In this document: positions 29,182 through 37,685 of the stretch, in pieces
How the letters are laid out: the number at the start of each line of letters is the position of its first letter
Numbering within the stretch: the first letter of the stretch is position 1
Assembly (NCBI RefSeq): GCF_017874035.1
Contig: NZ_JAGGKV010000007.1
Span: 1 to 64,000 of the forward strand
Reading direction: 5' to 3'
DNA length: 64,000 nt
Origin: Paenibacillus aceris
Lineage (GTDB): Bacteria; Bacillota; Bacilli; Paenibacillales; NBRC-103111
The notes under the pieces: generated by a model
Told to the model about the DNA's origin: nothing
What the model saw: the letters and a program-made list of their open reading frames with translations, nothing else
The model's database searches: none
Made by a program: the position numbers and the translations under genes

Positions 29182-29880
29182 ATGATGAAAAAAATTCTAA
29201 TTGTTGAGGACGACCAAAGCATCGCCAATTTGCAAAGGGATTACTTGGAGTTGAGCGGTTATTCGGTGAAGATGGTGAACAGCGGATCAGCAGGGCTGAA
29301 GGCGTTGAAGGAAGAAGAGTTCCAACTCATTATCTTAGATATTATGCTGCCGGATATGGACGGGTTTGAGGTTTTAAAAAAAGTACGTGAGCAGGATGAT
29401 ACCCCAGTGCTTCTGGTGTCCGCGAGAGCAGAGGAGATCTACAAAATTAATGGTTTAGGTCTCGGTGCGGATGATTATATAACAAAACCGTTCAGCTCCG
29501 GTGAGCTAGTAGCCCGGGTTGGTGCTCATCTGAAGAAATTCGAGCGGATGAAAGAGCGCTTTGGGAAAGGCAGTGAGGGGAGCTCGATTCAGGTTAGAGG
29601 TCTTGAGATTCAAAAGGATGCTAGACGAGTCTTTGTAAACGGAAATGAAGTCGTATTAGCGCAAAAGGAGTTCGACCTGCTTCTGTTCCTTTTGCAGCAT
29701 GCCAATCGGGTGTTTGGCAAAGAAGAGCTTTTTGAGAGGATCTGGGGGATGGATGCCATGAGCGATGCCTCAACCGTAACGGTCCATATCGCCAGAATTA
29801 GAGAGAAAATTGAAGAGACACCATCCAAACCCCAGTATATAGGAACAGTTTGGGGATCCGGATATAGGTTTATGGTGTGA
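29182..29880 (+). CDS. OmpR/PhoB-family response regulator
   Basis: The 232-residue regulator has a receiver domain with acidic pocket VEDD (9-12 region), phospho-acceptor Asp53 (IILDIMLP) and Lys in TKPFSSGELV. The C-terminal winged helix ends in TVWGSGYRFMV, the OmpR-type signature. It is the partner of the kinase just upstream and probably controls the ABC module or the secreted protein. GGAGG precedes two successive ATG codons. A terminator shared with the opposite strand follows. Confidence 0.95.
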   Translation: MMKKILIVEDDQSIANLQRDYLELSGYSVKMVNSGSAGLKALKEEEFQLIILDIMLPDMDGFEVLKKVREQDDTPVLLVSARAEEIYKINGLGLGADDYITKPFSSGELVARVGAHLKKFERMKERFGKGSEGSSIQVRGLEIQKDARRVFVNGNEVVLAQKEFDLLLFLLQHANRVFGKEELFERIWGMDAMSDASTVTVHIARIREKIEETPSKPQYIGTVWGSGYRFMV

Positions 29881-29892
29881 CTAGTCAATTGA

Positions 29893-29939
29893 AAAAAGCT
29901 GGCCCTTAAGTAGGTTAACTACATAAAGGGCCAGTTTTT
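29893..29939. terminator. Bidirectional terminator
   Basis: Arms CTGGCCCTT/AAGGGCCAG flank an inner GTAG/CTAC hairpin, with A-run on the left and T-run on the right. It can serve the response regulator on the plus strand and the small membrane protein on the minus strand. Confidence 0.88.
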
Positions 29940-29951
29940 CCTTGTGCCAAC

Positions 29952-30224
29952 CTAATAGTTTCTATTGCGGTTTCTATAGCTAACCGAGAATCGATCGATC
30001 ACATAGCCGACAAGCGCCCATGTTGCGATCGTCAAGGCATAGATGATGAGCATCCGGAACATGGATATTTCATGGACGTTTGTAAATGTGGATGCAAACC
30101 AAGCGGGAACGCTAAGCGCATAGAAAATCATGTAAAAGGCATCATGATCGTGAAATAAATAATGAGCGAAACAGAGGGCTGCACCAAGAAAGGTAAACAG
30201 CCAAGTAAACGTGGATGTCCTCAT
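29952..30224 (-). CDS. Small membrane protein of unknown function
   Basis: The 90-residue protein has three hydrophobic segments (about 7-22, 29-45 and 56-75) and a basic C-terminal tail SVSYRNRNRNY. It starts at ATG after AGGAGA. I do not recognise a family. It lies opposite the two-component genes and next to yjzC, and is probably in the cytoplasmic membrane. Confidence 0.65.
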   Translation of the reverse strand: MRTSTFTWLFTFLGAALCFAHYLFHDHDAFYMIFYALSVPAWFASTFTNVHEISMFRMLIIYALTIATWALVGYVIDRFSVSYRNRNRNY

Positions 30225-30240
30225 GGTGAATTTCTCCTAG

Positions 30241-30423
30241 TTAAGGCTTTTTGCGGTGCCATTTCCGATTATGGTTGCTGTTTTTCGGAAATCTGTCTCC
30301 TTTTTTTAACGTAACTATTTTCGGGTTTTCAATTCCCATATGAACTGCATTCTCGCCCATCTCGATGTAAACGCCGTCGTTAGGTACATGATCGCCTTCA
30401 TTGAATACTGTCCATTCACCCAC
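30241..30423 (-). CDS. yjzC: YjzC family protein
   Basis: The 60-residue protein reads MGEWTVFNEGDHVPNDGVYI then VTLKKGDRFPKNSNHNRKW, which matches the B. subtilis YjzC pattern (PNNGVY, GDKFP, NHNR). The function is unknown. I chose the GTG at 30423 because GAGGTG lies seven bases ahead; another GTG three codons earlier overlaps that site. It may share a transcript with the membrane protein downstream. Confidence 0.8.
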   Translation of the reverse strand: MGEWTVFNEGDHVPNDGVYIEMGENAVHMGIENPKIVTLKKGDRFPKNSNHNRKWHRKKP

Positions 30424-30525
30424 ATTGATCACCTCATCGAAAGATTTTCAATCAAGTTTAGATTGCCCTTCCAAAGGGGAAGCATGTACGTAGACCATTG
30501 CCATGTTCATCCTTGAGCGAAAGAC

Positions 30526-30554
30526 TTGTAATCTGCCGTTCAATTTGCTATAGT
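30526..30554 (+). promoter_or_regulatory. Promoter of rpsF-ssb-rpsR
   Basis: TTGTAA (30526-30531), a 17-base spacer and TATAGT (30549-30554) with a TGC extended -10. The leader of about 95 bases that follows contains GGGGCCGCTTAGTCC. This could be part of the S6:S18 autoregulatory site known in rpsF leaders; I infer this only from position and the CCG motif. Confidence 0.6.
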
Positions 30555-30655
30555 ATTCAGGTGCGAGTTTTGAAAAAGAATCCTCGCTCCTTGCTCCTTC
30601 ACTTGTGAGAACAAGTTAGAACAGGGGCCGCTTAGTCCAAAAGGAGGTGACATAC

Positions 30656-30943
30656 ATGCGCAAATATGAACTGATGTACATCATTCGTACTGACGTTGAG
30701 CAAGAAGTTGTTCAATCTACAGTAGAAAAGTTCCAAGGCATCATCACGAACGGTGGAGGCGAAGTCTCCAAACATGACCTGATGGGCAAACGCCGTCTTG
30801 CGTATGAGATCAATAAGTTCCGTGACGGGCACTACGTGCTTGTACACTTCAACGCAGAACCTGCTGTTGTATCCGAACTTGATCGCGTACTTAAGATTAC
30901 GGATGAAGTTATCCGTCACTTAATCACAAACGACGTAGCTTAA
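30656..30943 (+). CDS. rpsF: 30S ribosomal protein S6
   Basis: S6 binds the central domain of 16S rRNA together with S18. The 95-residue protein begins [17 protein letters not shown] and contains [19 protein letters not shown], both typical. The ATG at 30656 is chosen because AAGGAGGTG lies ahead of it; an upstream in-frame GTG is inside that site. It is the first gene of the conserved rpsF-ssb-rpsR operon. Confidence 0.98.
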   Translation: MRKYELMYIIRTDVEQEVVQSTVEKFQGIITNGGGEVSKHDLMGKRRLAYEINKFRDGHYVLVHFNAEPAVVSELDRVLKITDEVIRHLITNDVA

Positions 30944-30978
30944 TTGCATGCCAGTATTTTCGTCAGGGGGAATGTTCT

Positions 30979-31458
30979 ATGTTGAACCGTGTCATTCTTA
31001 TCGGTAGATTGACCAGAGATCCAGAACTTCGTTATACGCCAGCCGGTGTAGCCGTTACGCAGTTTACTCTTGCAGTAGACCGTCCTTTCACAAGCGGAGG
31101 TTCGAAAGAACGAGAAGCGGACTTTATCAATATCGTAACGTGGAGGCAGCTTGCCGAAACATGCGCGAACTATTTGCGTAAAGGTCGTTTGACAGCAGTG
31201 GAAGGTCGAATTCAGGTACGTAATTACGACAACAACGAGGGCAAGAGAGTTTACGTGACCGAAGTGATTGCCGATAATGTGCGCTTCCTTGAATCCAGTA
31301 ACAGTGCCGGAAGTCGAGAAGAGGGTGGATCAAACGCAAACGCTAGCTACAGCGGCGGAGGCAGTGGCAATCGTGGCGGTGGGTCACGCGAGCAGCAAGA
31401 TCCTTTCATCGATGACGGAAAACCGATCGACATTTCCGATGATGACTTGCCATTCTAA
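30979..31458 (+). CDS. ssb: Single-stranded DNA-binding protein
   Basis: The 159-residue protein has the N-terminal OB fold ([20 protein letters not shown]). A Gly/Ser/Asn-rich linker follows, and it ends in the acidic tip DISDDDLPF that recruits partner proteins. It coats single-stranded DNA during replication and repair. It lies between rpsF and rpsR, as in nearly all Bacilli. Confidence 0.98.
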   Translation: MLNRVILIGRLTRDPELRYTPAGVAVTQFTLAVDRPFTSGGSKEREADFINIVTWRQLAETCANYLRKGRLTAVEGRIQVRNYDNNEGKRVYVTEVIADNVRFLESSNSAGSREEGGSNANASYSGGGSGNRGGGSREQQDPFIDDGKPIDISDDDLPF

Positions 31459-31481
31459 AGTAGAAAGGACTGAACAAACTA

Positions 31482-31769
31482 ATGGCTTTCCAAAAAAGAG
31501 ATAACAATAGTGAAGATCGCGGCGACCGCAAATTTGCTCCTCGTGGCAAAGGCGGTAAAGGCAAACGTCGTAAAGTTTGTTACTTCACAGTTAACAAAAT
31601 CAAGCACATTGACTATAAAGACATCGAAACTCTTAAAAAGTTCATCAGTGAGCGCGGGAAGATTCTTCCTAGACGTGTAACTGGTACTTCCGCTAAGTAC
31701 CAACGTGCATTGACGATCGCTATCAAGCGTTCCCGTACAATCGCATTGTTGCCTTACACAACGGAATAG
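31482..31769 (+). CDS. rpsR: 30S ribosomal protein S18
   Basis: The 95-residue protein contains [17 protein letters not shown] and [23 protein letters not shown], the S18 signature. Cys33 is retained but the CxxC zinc motif of some S18 proteins is not present. The N-terminal 28 residues are basic and low complexity. It forms a heterodimer with S6, encoded in the same operon, which ends at the terminator 13 bases downstream. Confidence 0.98.
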   Translation: MAFQKRDNNSEDRGDRKFAPRGKGGKGKRRKVCYFTVNKIKHIDYKDIETLKKFISERGKILPRRVTGTSAKYQRALTIAIKRSRTIALLPYTTE

Positions 31770-31781
31770 GTTTAAACTTAG

Positions 31782-31812
31782 AAGGCAGCTGTTTAACGGC
31801 TGTCTTTTTTGT
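31782..31812 (+). terminator. Terminator of the rpsF operon
   Basis: Stem AGGCAGCTG/CGGCTGTCT with G-T pairs, followed by TTTTT. Confidence 0.85.
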
Positions 31813-31984
31813 ATGTCAAAAAGCAGATACGCTTGTACAATCCAGCGGAACCCGTTGAATTCCTTGTCATCTCTGCACCGTCCACCGCGGAGGATCGAAC
31901 TGCGCTGGAGAGGCTTTCTTTTCTTGCCCTATTTTGTGGTATAATTAACACAATAGTCTTTTGTAGGATGGGGAGAGATGACGG

Positions 31985-32296
31985 TTGCTGAATAGGGAGA
32001 AGGATGTAGACCTAGCCAGACGGGCCAAAGTCATTGAGTGGCTCAAGACAGAAGTCGTAGATCACGTAGCACACCTGCTGAAAGGCATATGGGAAGGCAG
32101 CCACGTCAAAATTGTCGACGGGTTAGCCAGTTTGATTTCAAGCGGTTATATTCTAGGAAGAAGATTAGGCATATCTTATCGCAATTTGGATGAAGCCATT
32201 GTTGAGAAAATGAAGAAGCACCGCCAAGAGGGCCATCAACTTGAGGACTGGTACGGCGACATTTCATCGCTCGAAGAACATTTACGTAAGAGGTGA
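31985..32296 (+). CDS. MazG-like family protein
   Basis: The 103-residue protein (DVDLARRAKVIEWLKTEVVD, SYRNLDEAIVEKMKKHRQ) resembles the short MazG-like proteins found between rpsR and yybS in Paenibacillus and Bacillus. MazG-type enzymes hydrolyse nucleoside triphosphates, but the full catalytic EExxE pattern is not evident here, so activity is doubtful. Translation starts at TTG behind GGGGAGAG. An extended -10 promoter TGGTATAAT ends at about 31943. Confidence 0.75.
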   Translation: MLNREKDVDLARRAKVIEWLKTEVVDHVAHLLKGIWEGSHVKIVDGLASLISSGYILGRRLGISYRNLDEAIVEKMKKHRQEGHQLEDWYGDISSLEEHLRKR

Positions 32297-32302
32297 GCCC
32301 GG

Positions 32303-33217
32303 TTGGGGAATCGAAGTTGGCAAAGCATCATATGGAGTGCGGTGACGATCTTGTCATTGCTGTCTCTAATGACGCCTTTCATTATTTTCACATTCAGTTT
32401 TCTCATGATTCCAGTTTTAATGTTATACGTAAAGTCTAGCACCAAACGCTTCGTCATTAGTTACGTCATTAGCTTGGTTGTCGTTTATTTACTTACCCAG
32501 TGGCATGGGATATCCCTCATGTCCGTATCGCTGTTCTTCTTACCGCCGGTACTGGTCATGGGTAATTTATATAAACGCAAAGCAGCCGCTAGATCGGTTC
32601 TGACTGCAGGAATTGTTACAATTTTGGCGGAATCGCTACTAAGTCTGCTCATTGGCTACTCCCTCGGATTTGATCCGGTGGCGAAGTTCAAGAATTTCAT
32701 GATGGCCAGCATTGCGAGTATGCCGCCGGGTATTCGGGAAGTTTTGCCGAAAGATCAGGATTGGTATGTGAATTTCATTGTGCAAGTGATTCCGTTGTAT
32801 TTAATTTTTGTAGCTTTGTTCTACACCTTTGTGACACACGGCATTAGCCGCTGGTTGCTCAATAAAACAGGTGAAGGCATTCCGGGCTTGCGCCCGATGC
32901 GCGAATGGATGCTGCAGAAATCGTTGGTTTGGATTTATTTAGTCGTGTTTGTACTGGATTTGTTCATGAATCCGTCGTCCAATTCGCTGATCCCTACGCT
33001 GATGATGAATGCGATGCCGCTCCTGATGCTGGTATTTGCCATTCAAGCGATCTGCTTTCTATTCTTTGTTTCTCATGTGAACAAATGGAAGCCGGTATTG
33101 CCGATCGTTGCGATGATTATCGTTTGTTTCATGCCTCCACTTTTTATCGTTTACAGCTTATTAGGGGTATTTGATGTTGCGTTTCCAATCCGTGAACGGT
33201 TCAAGAAAAATTTATAG
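32303..33217 (+). CDS. yybS: YybS family membrane protein (DUF2232)
   Basis: The 304-residue protein is a polytopic membrane protein with about eight hydrophobic segments. It is the DUF2232/YybS protein that precedes gdpP in Bacilli. Its function is not established; sequence relatives include substrate-binding subunits of vitamin transporters. It starts with TTG, six bases after the MazG-like gene, and ends 18 bases before gdpP, so all are likely cotranscribed. Confidence 0.88.
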   Translation: MGNRSWQSIIWSAVTILSLLSLMTPFIIFTFSFLMIPVLMLYVKSSTKRFVISYVISLVVVYLLTQWHGISLMSVSLFFLPPVLVMGNLYKRKAAARSVLTAGIVTILAESLLSLLIGYSLGFDPVAKFKNFMMASIASMPPGIREVLPKDQDWYVNFIVQVIPLYLIFVALFYTFVTHGISRWLLNKTGEGIPGLRPMREWMLQKSLVWIYLVVFVLDLFMNPSSNSLIPTLMMNAMPLLMLVFAIQAICFLFFVSHVNKWKPVLPIVAMIIVCFMPPLFIVYSLLGVFDVAFPIRERFKKNL

Positions 33218-33235
33218 GATTAGGAGCTAGTTCGA

Positions 33236-35200
33236 ATGCCGAAGTTCCTTTTAAAGCGGTGGCACGGTCAACATATCGTGTGGATTTTCGTTCTGCTCAT
33301 CATCATGTCAGCTACGATTTATATGTTCAAATGGTGGCTGGGCGTTACGGCCTTCCTGATATGCGGGATCCTGGCGTACTTTACGCTGCAAGCGGAAACA
33401 GCTTTTCGCAAAGAGCTGAATACGTATGTCGCGACGATTACACATCGGGTCAAAAAGGCTGGCAATGAAGTGATGAGCGGCCTTCCAATCGGAATTATTT
33501 TATATAATGAAGAGAAGCGCATCGAATGGCACAACCCGTTTGTGGCCAAAATGCTGGGGCAGGATTCCGTCATCGGCGAGTCGCTCTACGACTATTTTCC
33601 AGATCTGAAGAATCGGAAAGATAAGAGCGAGAAGGTAGATCTGACCATCGGTAAGTTTATTTATCAAGTATGGATTCGGCCCGAAGAGAGGCTGCTCTAT
33701 TTCCGGGAAATCACAGAGCATGCGAATTTGGCGAGGAAGTACGAAGATGAGAAAACGGCGATCGGAATCGTCATGATGGATAATCTAGAGGAGTCGACGC
33801 AGGGGTTGGATGACCAAACGCGCAGCATCATGCTCGCTAAAGTAACGGGCGAGATTACGGAATGGGCTCAGAAGCACCAGCTGTATTTGCGCCGAACGTC
33901 TTCAGACCGCTTCCTTATACTGATGGATCAGAAGGCACTGCGCCAATTAGAGCAAACCCGATTTGAAATCCTGGACGATGTACGGGATCTGACGATCGAG
34001 AACAAGCTGCCGATGACGCTGAGCATCGGGATTGCTTCAGGCGCCGAGCAGCTGACGGAGCTTGGTCAAATGGCGCAGATGGGGCTCGATATGTCCTTGG
34101 GCCGCGGCGGCGATCAGGTGACGGTTAAAGTGGGCCAGAGGCTGTCCTTTTATGGCGGAAGAACCAATGCGGTTGAGAAGCGTACTAGGGTAAGGGCAAG
34201 GGTCATCTCCCATGCTTTGAGGGATTTGATGAAGGATAGCGATAAGGTGATCATCATGGGTCATCGGTTCCCGGATATGGATTGTATCGGCGCATCGATT
34301 GGTATCCTGAAGGCTGTGCAAGTCGTCGGCAAGGAAGGCTATATCGTGCTGGAAGGCGTGAATCCGTCGATTCACAAAGTGATGGAAACCATCGCCGGCG
34401 ATGAGCGGCTGCACCGCTGGTTTATTACACCTGAACAAGCGATGCAGATTACAACTCAGCGTACCCTGGCCGTTGTGCTGGATACGCACAAGGCATCCAT
34501 GGTAGCCGAGCCTAAGCTGCTCCAGCAGACGCACAGGGTCGTTGTAGTCGATCATCATCGCCGCAGCGAGGAATTCATCCATGACGCGACGCTCGTCTAT
34601 ATGGAGCCTTACGCGTCCTCTACGTGCGAGCTGGTGACTGAACTGCTCCAGTACATCAACGAGAAGCTGACGATGGAAGTGTTGGAGGCTACGACACTGC
34701 TGGCCGGCATCGTAGTCGACACGAAGAGCTTCAGCCTTCGAACTGGGGCGAGAACTTTCGAAGCCGCGTCGTATTTGCGCCGAAATGGCGCCGATTCCGC
34801 GCTCATTCAGCGTTTGCTGAAGGAAGATCTCGATTCGTATATCGAGCGCGCGGAAGTGATTAAGCATACAGAAACGATCTATGAGCACATCGCTTTGGCA
34901 GTTGCTGAGCCTAATCGCAAATATTCTCAGTTGATGATCGCGCAAGTTGCTGATACATTGTTGAATATGACGAATATTATGGCTTCCTTTGTCATTGCCG
35001 AACGGCCAGATGGACTTATCGGCATTAGTGCCAGATCACTGGGGCAGATGAATGTCCAACTGGTGATGGAGCGGCTGGGGGGCGGCGGTCATTTGACCAA
35101 TGCGGCGACTCAGCTTGACGGCACGACATTAGAGGAAGCAACGAGCCGATTGAAGAAAGTACTTAATGAGATGCAGGAAGAGGAGGGACTTTTCGAATGA
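33236..35200 (+). CDS. gdpP: Cyclic-di-AMP phosphodiesterase GdpP (YybT)
   Basis: GdpP degrades cyclic di-AMP to pApA and so affects cell-wall homeostasis and beta-lactam tolerance. The 654-residue protein has two membrane helices (14-30 and 36-52), a degenerate PAS domain (about 80-160) and a degenerate GGDEF-like domain (about 170-300). The DHH domain shows FPDMDCIG (Asp347, Asp349) and VVVDHHRR. The DHHA1 domain contains [12 protein letters not shown]. All metal-binding motifs look intact. The stop overlaps the rplI start by four bases, coupling the genes. Confidence 0.97.
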   Translation: MPKFLLKRWHGQHIVWIFVLLIIMSATIYMFKWWLGVTAFLICGILAYFTLQAETAFRKELNTYVATITHRVKKAGNEVMSGLPIGIILYNEEKRIEWHNPFVAKMLGQDSVIGESLYDYFPDLKNRKDKSEKVDLTIGKFIYQVWIRPEERLLYFREITEHANLARKYEDEKTAIGIVMMDNLEESTQGLDDQTRSIMLAKVTGEITEWAQKHQLYLRRTSSDRFLILMDQKALRQLEQTRFEILDDVRDLTIENKLPMTLSIGIASGAEQLTELGQMAQMGLDMSLGRGGDQVTVKVGQRLSFYGGRTNAVEKRTRVRARVISHALRDLMKDSDKVIIMGHRFPDMDCIGASIGILKAVQVVGKEGYIVLEGVNPSIHKVMETIAGDERLHRWFITPEQAMQITTQRTLAVVLDTHKASMVAEPKLLQQTHRVVVVDHHRRSEEFIHDATLVYMEPYASSTCELVTELLQYINEKLTMEVLEATTLLAGIVVDTKSFSLRTGARTFEAASYLRRNGADSALIQRLLKEDLDSYIERAEVIKHTETIYEHIALAVAEPNRKYSQLMIAQVADTLLNMTNIMASFVIAERPDGLIGISARSLGQMNVQLVMERLGGGGHLTNAATQLDGTTLEEATSRLKKVLNEMQEEEGLFE

Positions 35201-35646
35201 AAGTCATTTTATTGAAGGACGTTAAAGGCCAAGGGAAAAAAGGCGAAATCAAAGAAGTATCCGAGGGCTATGCACAGAACTTCCTCATTGCGCAGGGGCT
35301 TGCGGCTCCCGCGACAACAGGAACGGTAAAAGTGCTGGATAATCAGAAGAAAGCTGAGCAGCGCCGGAAGGATCAAGAGAAAGCCGATGCGAAAACGCTA
35401 AGCGAGAAGTTGAATGAAATGACCGTTCAAATCAAAGCGAAAGCCGGTGAAGGCGGGCGACTGTTCGGTGCTATTCCGAGCAAGCAAATCGCAGAGGTAC
35501 TGGAGAAGCAGTACAAGATCGTGATTGATAAGCGCAAAATCGTGCTCGAAGAGCCCATTCGTACGCTTGGCGTAACGAAAGTGCCTGTGAAGCTGCACAG
35601 CGAAGTTACAGCAAGCTTGAACGTACAAGTTCTGGAAGAAAAATAA
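35197..35646 (+). CDS. rplI: 50S ribosomal protein L9
   Basis: The 149-residue protein begins [20 protein letters not shown], the L9 signature. A long charged connecting helix follows ([20 protein letters not shown]), then the C-terminal domain. L9 binds 23S rRNA near the L1 stalk. It overlaps gdpP by ATGA, the usual arrangement. A weak hairpin GAGTCCC/GGGGCTC at about 35667-35686 may end the transcript. Confidence 0.98.
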   Translation: MKVILLKDVKGQGKKGEIKEVSEGYAQNFLIAQGLAAPATTGTVKVLDNQKKAEQRRKDQEKADAKTLSEKLNEMTVQIKAKAGEGGRLFGAIPSKQIAEVLEKQYKIVIDKRKIVLEEPIRTLGVTKVPVKLHSEVTASLNVQVLEEK

Positions 35647-35748
35647 GTGACAGAGAAGGCTGATGGGAGTCCCTAGGAGGGGCTCTTATCTATTGTCTGG
35701 CGTCAAGGCATTAAAACGATTGATTCGAGAAGATTGCTAGATATTAAC

Positions 35749-35814
35749 TAGATTTGATGTATAAAATATTTAATTCGACACTAATCGGCAAAATCACATA
35801 GATTTGCTGTATAA
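35749..35814 (+). repeat. Two direct repeats ahead of dnaB, overlapping the -10 region
   Basis: TAGATTTGATGTATAA (35749-35764) and TAGATTTGCTGTATAA (35799-35814) differ at one base and start exactly 50 bases apart. The second contains TATAAT (35809-35814 plus one base), the likely -10 of dnaB. They may be tandem promoters or binding sites. Confidence 0.5.
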
Positions 35815-35873
35815 TAGATATCTTGCCGTGTGCAAGACTACTAAACTATGAAAAGAAAGGCGGGTACTGAAGC

Positions 35874-37238
35874 ATGAGCGGAGACAATATGTTTATGGAT
35901 CGCGTACCCCCACAAAATATAGAAGCTGAGCAAGCCGTGCTTGGCGCGATTTTGATTAACAGTGACGCTTTGATTACGGCGATGGAACGGATTACAAGCG
36001 ATGACTTCTATCGGGGAGCGCATCAACGAATTTTTGAGGCGATTGTTGAGCTGGCTGAAGATCAGGAGCCTGTCGACCTGATTACGCTCACGTCGCTTTT
36101 GCAGAACAAGCAGCAGCTGGAGGAGATCGGCGGCGTTACGTATCTCTCCGAGCTCGCGAATGCGGTGCCGACGGCGGCAAACATCGACTACTATGCGGCT
36201 ATCGTCGAGGAGAAGTCGATGCTTCGCCGCTTGATCCGCACAGCGACCCAAATCGTCACCAATGGCTACGCCAATGAAGAGGATGTAGGGTCCATGTTGA
36301 GCGAGGCGGAGGCGAAAATCCTTGAGATTTCGCAGCGCCGCAGCTCAAGCGGATTCGTGGTCATTCGCGATGTGCTTATGGAAGTATTCGAGAAAGTAGA
36401 GTCCCTCTACTCGAATAAAGGGGGAGCCACGGGCGTTCCTTCGGGTTTCGTCGATCTCGACAAGATGACATCCGGCTTCCAGCGCTCCGACTTGATTATT
36501 TTGGCGGCGCGTCCTTCTGTAGGTAAAACCGCGTTCGCGCTGAACGTAGCGCAGAACGTAGGGGTGCGCGCTAAGGAAACCGTCGCGATCTTCTCGCTCG
36601 AGATGGGCGCGGCGCAGCTCGTTCAACGTATGGTCTGCGCCGAGGCGAATGTCGACGCGAACCGCATGCGGACGGGGTATCTCGAAGGCGACGACTGGGA
36701 GAAGCTGACGATGGCGATTGGCGCCTTGTCAGAGGCGAATATCTTCATTGATGACTCAGCCCAGATTACCGTCGCGGATATCCGTGCGAAATGCCGCCGT
36801 CTCCAACAGGAGAAGGGGCTCGGCATGATTCTCATCGACTACCTGCAGCTGATTGCCGGCCGCGGTAAAGGCGATAACCGTCAGCAGGAGGTCTCTGAGA
36901 TCTCCCGTACGCTGAAGCAAATCGCGCGTGAGCTCAACGTTCCGGTTATCGCGCTCTCGCAGCTCAGCCGGGGTGTTGAGCAGCGGCAGGACAAGCGTCC
37001 GATGATGTCTGACCTTAGGGAATCGGGTTCCATCGAGCAAGATGCCGACATCGTAGCGTTCCTATACCGGGACGATTACTACGATAAAGAGTCCGAGAAG
37101 AAAAATATTATCGAGATTATTATTGCCAAACAGCGTAACGGCCCCGTAGGAACGGTAGAGCTGGCGTTCTTGAAGCAGTTCAATAAGTTCGTGAACATGG
37201 ATCGAAGTCATCAAGAAGCGGCGGCCGGGCAGTATTAA
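35874..37238 (+). CDS. dnaB: Replicative DNA helicase DnaB (DnaC in B. subtilis)
   Basis: The 454-residue hexameric helicase unwinds DNA ahead of the replisome. The N-terminal domain begins RVPPQNIEAEQAVLGAIL. The RecA-like motor has Walker A ARPSVGKTAFALN, Walker B GMILIDYLQLI and the C-terminal motif IIAKQRNGPVGTVELAF. AAAGG lies ahead of the ATG. It follows rplI, as in B. subtilis, where the gene is called dnaC. Confidence 0.97.
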   Translation: MSGDNMFMDRVPPQNIEAEQAVLGAILINSDALITAMERITSDDFYRGAHQRIFEAIVELAEDQEPVDLITLTSLLQNKQQLEEIGGVTYLSELANAVPTAANIDYYAAIVEEKSMLRRLIRTATQIVTNGYANEEDVGSMLSEAEAKILEISQRRSSSGFVVIRDVLMEVFEKVESLYSNKGGATGVPSGFVDLDKMTSGFQRSDLIILAARPSVGKTAFALNVAQNVGVRAKETVAIFSLEMGAAQLVQRMVCAEANVDANRMRTGYLEGDDWEKLTMAIGALSEANIFIDDSAQITVADIRAKCRRLQQEKGLGMILIDYLQLIAGRGKGDNRQQEVSEISRTLKQIARELNVPVIALSQLSRGVEQRQDKRPMMSDLRESGSIEQDADIVAFLYRDDYYDKESEKKNIIEIIIAKQRNGPVGTVELAFLKQFNKFVNMDRSHQEAAAGQY

Positions 37239-37259
37239 CGGCCTGCTGCTTTTTTTTCG
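37215..37259 (+). terminator. Terminator overlapping the dnaB 3' end
   Basis: Imperfect GC-rich stem AGCGGCGGCC/GGCCTGCTGCT followed by eight T residues (37251-37258). The left arm lies inside the last dnaB codons. Confidence 0.65.
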
Positions 37260-37270
37260 TGCTCGTGCAA

Positions 37271-37285
37271 ATAAGGGAACTACAG
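37271..37285 (-). repeat. Short dispersed repeat fragment
   Basis: ATAAGGGAACTACAG is, on the minus strand, CTGTAGTTCCCTTAT. This is the core of the sequences at 58057-58070 and 55039-55048. It lies in the dnaB-purA gap. Confidence 0.4.
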
Positions 37286-37355
37286 TTAAGGAACACGCGG
37301 TCTTATCTCCTTGTGACAGGCAAAGTTTCGTAAGACTAACTTCATAGTTTGACCA

Positions 37356-37399
37356 ATATCCGAACGATTATACAGGTGCCTTAGTAATTGTTCGTTTTT
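37356..37399. promoter_or_regulatory. Pair of PurR boxes upstream of purA
   Basis: ATATCCGAACGATT (37356-37369) and the inverted box AATTGTTCGTTTTT (37386-37399) each match the B. subtilis PurBox AWWWCCGAACWWT with one change. They are separated by 16 bases, the spacing known for PurR operators. The second box ends two bases before the purA -35, so a bound repressor would block the promoter. This implies PurR control relieved by PRPP, as established in B. subtilis. Confidence 0.8.
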
Positions 37400-37401
37400 C
37401 A

Positions 37402-37430
37402 TTGACTTTGCTTAGGGGGACTGCTACACT
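37402..37430 (+). promoter_or_regulatory. Promoter of purA
   Basis: TTGACT (37402-37407), a 17-base spacer and TACACT (37425-37430) with a TGC extended -10. Transcription should begin near 37437, giving a leader of about 250 bases. Confidence 0.8.
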
Positions 37431-37436
37431 AGAGAC

Positions 37437-37679
37437 GGTGAAAAAAAACCTTGTTCGTCTGCCTGCACGACCAGATCTAAGCAGGGCAGCTTCGAGTTAA
37501 GGTCGTTTTTCATGCCGAAAGGTAGGTCCCCTTCCTGCAGATCACTGCCGAAGAGACCTAAGTTCCTTCGGTGAGTAGTGGACGTTGAACACTTTAGTGC
37601 TTTAATGAGGTCCAACTTTTGCTGTGGTACGAAAGCCTTAACGGCTCATTATGGGTGACTTGTCACCGTACGGAGGTAA
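37437..37679 (+). ncRNA. Long structured 5' leader of purA, family not recognised
   Basis: The leader contains successive stems. ACGACC (37467-37472) pairs with GGTCGT (37501-37506). TAGGTC (37523-37528) pairs with GACCTA (37555-37560) and encloses CTTC/GAAG and GCAG-ATCA-CTGC. TGGAC (37579-37583) pairs with GTCCA (37610-37614). GTAC (37627-37630) and GTAC (37668-37671) close a junction holding AGCC/GGCT and GGTGA-CTTG-TCACC. The closing stem ends one base before the GGAGG ribosome-binding site at 37672. No protein-coding frame looks convincing. It does not match riboswitches I know (purine, ZTP, guanidine). It could be a regulatory leader or a separate small RNA. Confidence 0.55.
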
Positions 37680-37685
37680 GTGCAT

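Noticed and set aside
23849-29880. Prophage or integrative element inserted at tRNA-Ser
   Set aside because: No integrase, no duplicated tRNA 3' end and no phage genes were seen; the block may be old or simply lineage-specific.
31809-31991. Plus-strand frame of 60 codons between rpsR and the MazG-like gene
   Set aside because: It starts within the terminator, has no ribosome-binding site, and overlaps the promoter of the next gene.
34037-34945. Long minus-strand frame of 302 codons opposite gdpP
   Set aside because: It is antisense to a well-conserved gene; its composition is that expected for the complement of G+C-rich coding sequence.
37437-37679. RNase P RNA, SRP RNA, 6S RNA or a purine riboswitch in the purA leader
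   Set aside because: None of the hallmark sequences of these RNAs (for example GGAAGGCAGCAGCA of SRP RNA or the purine aptamer loops) is present.
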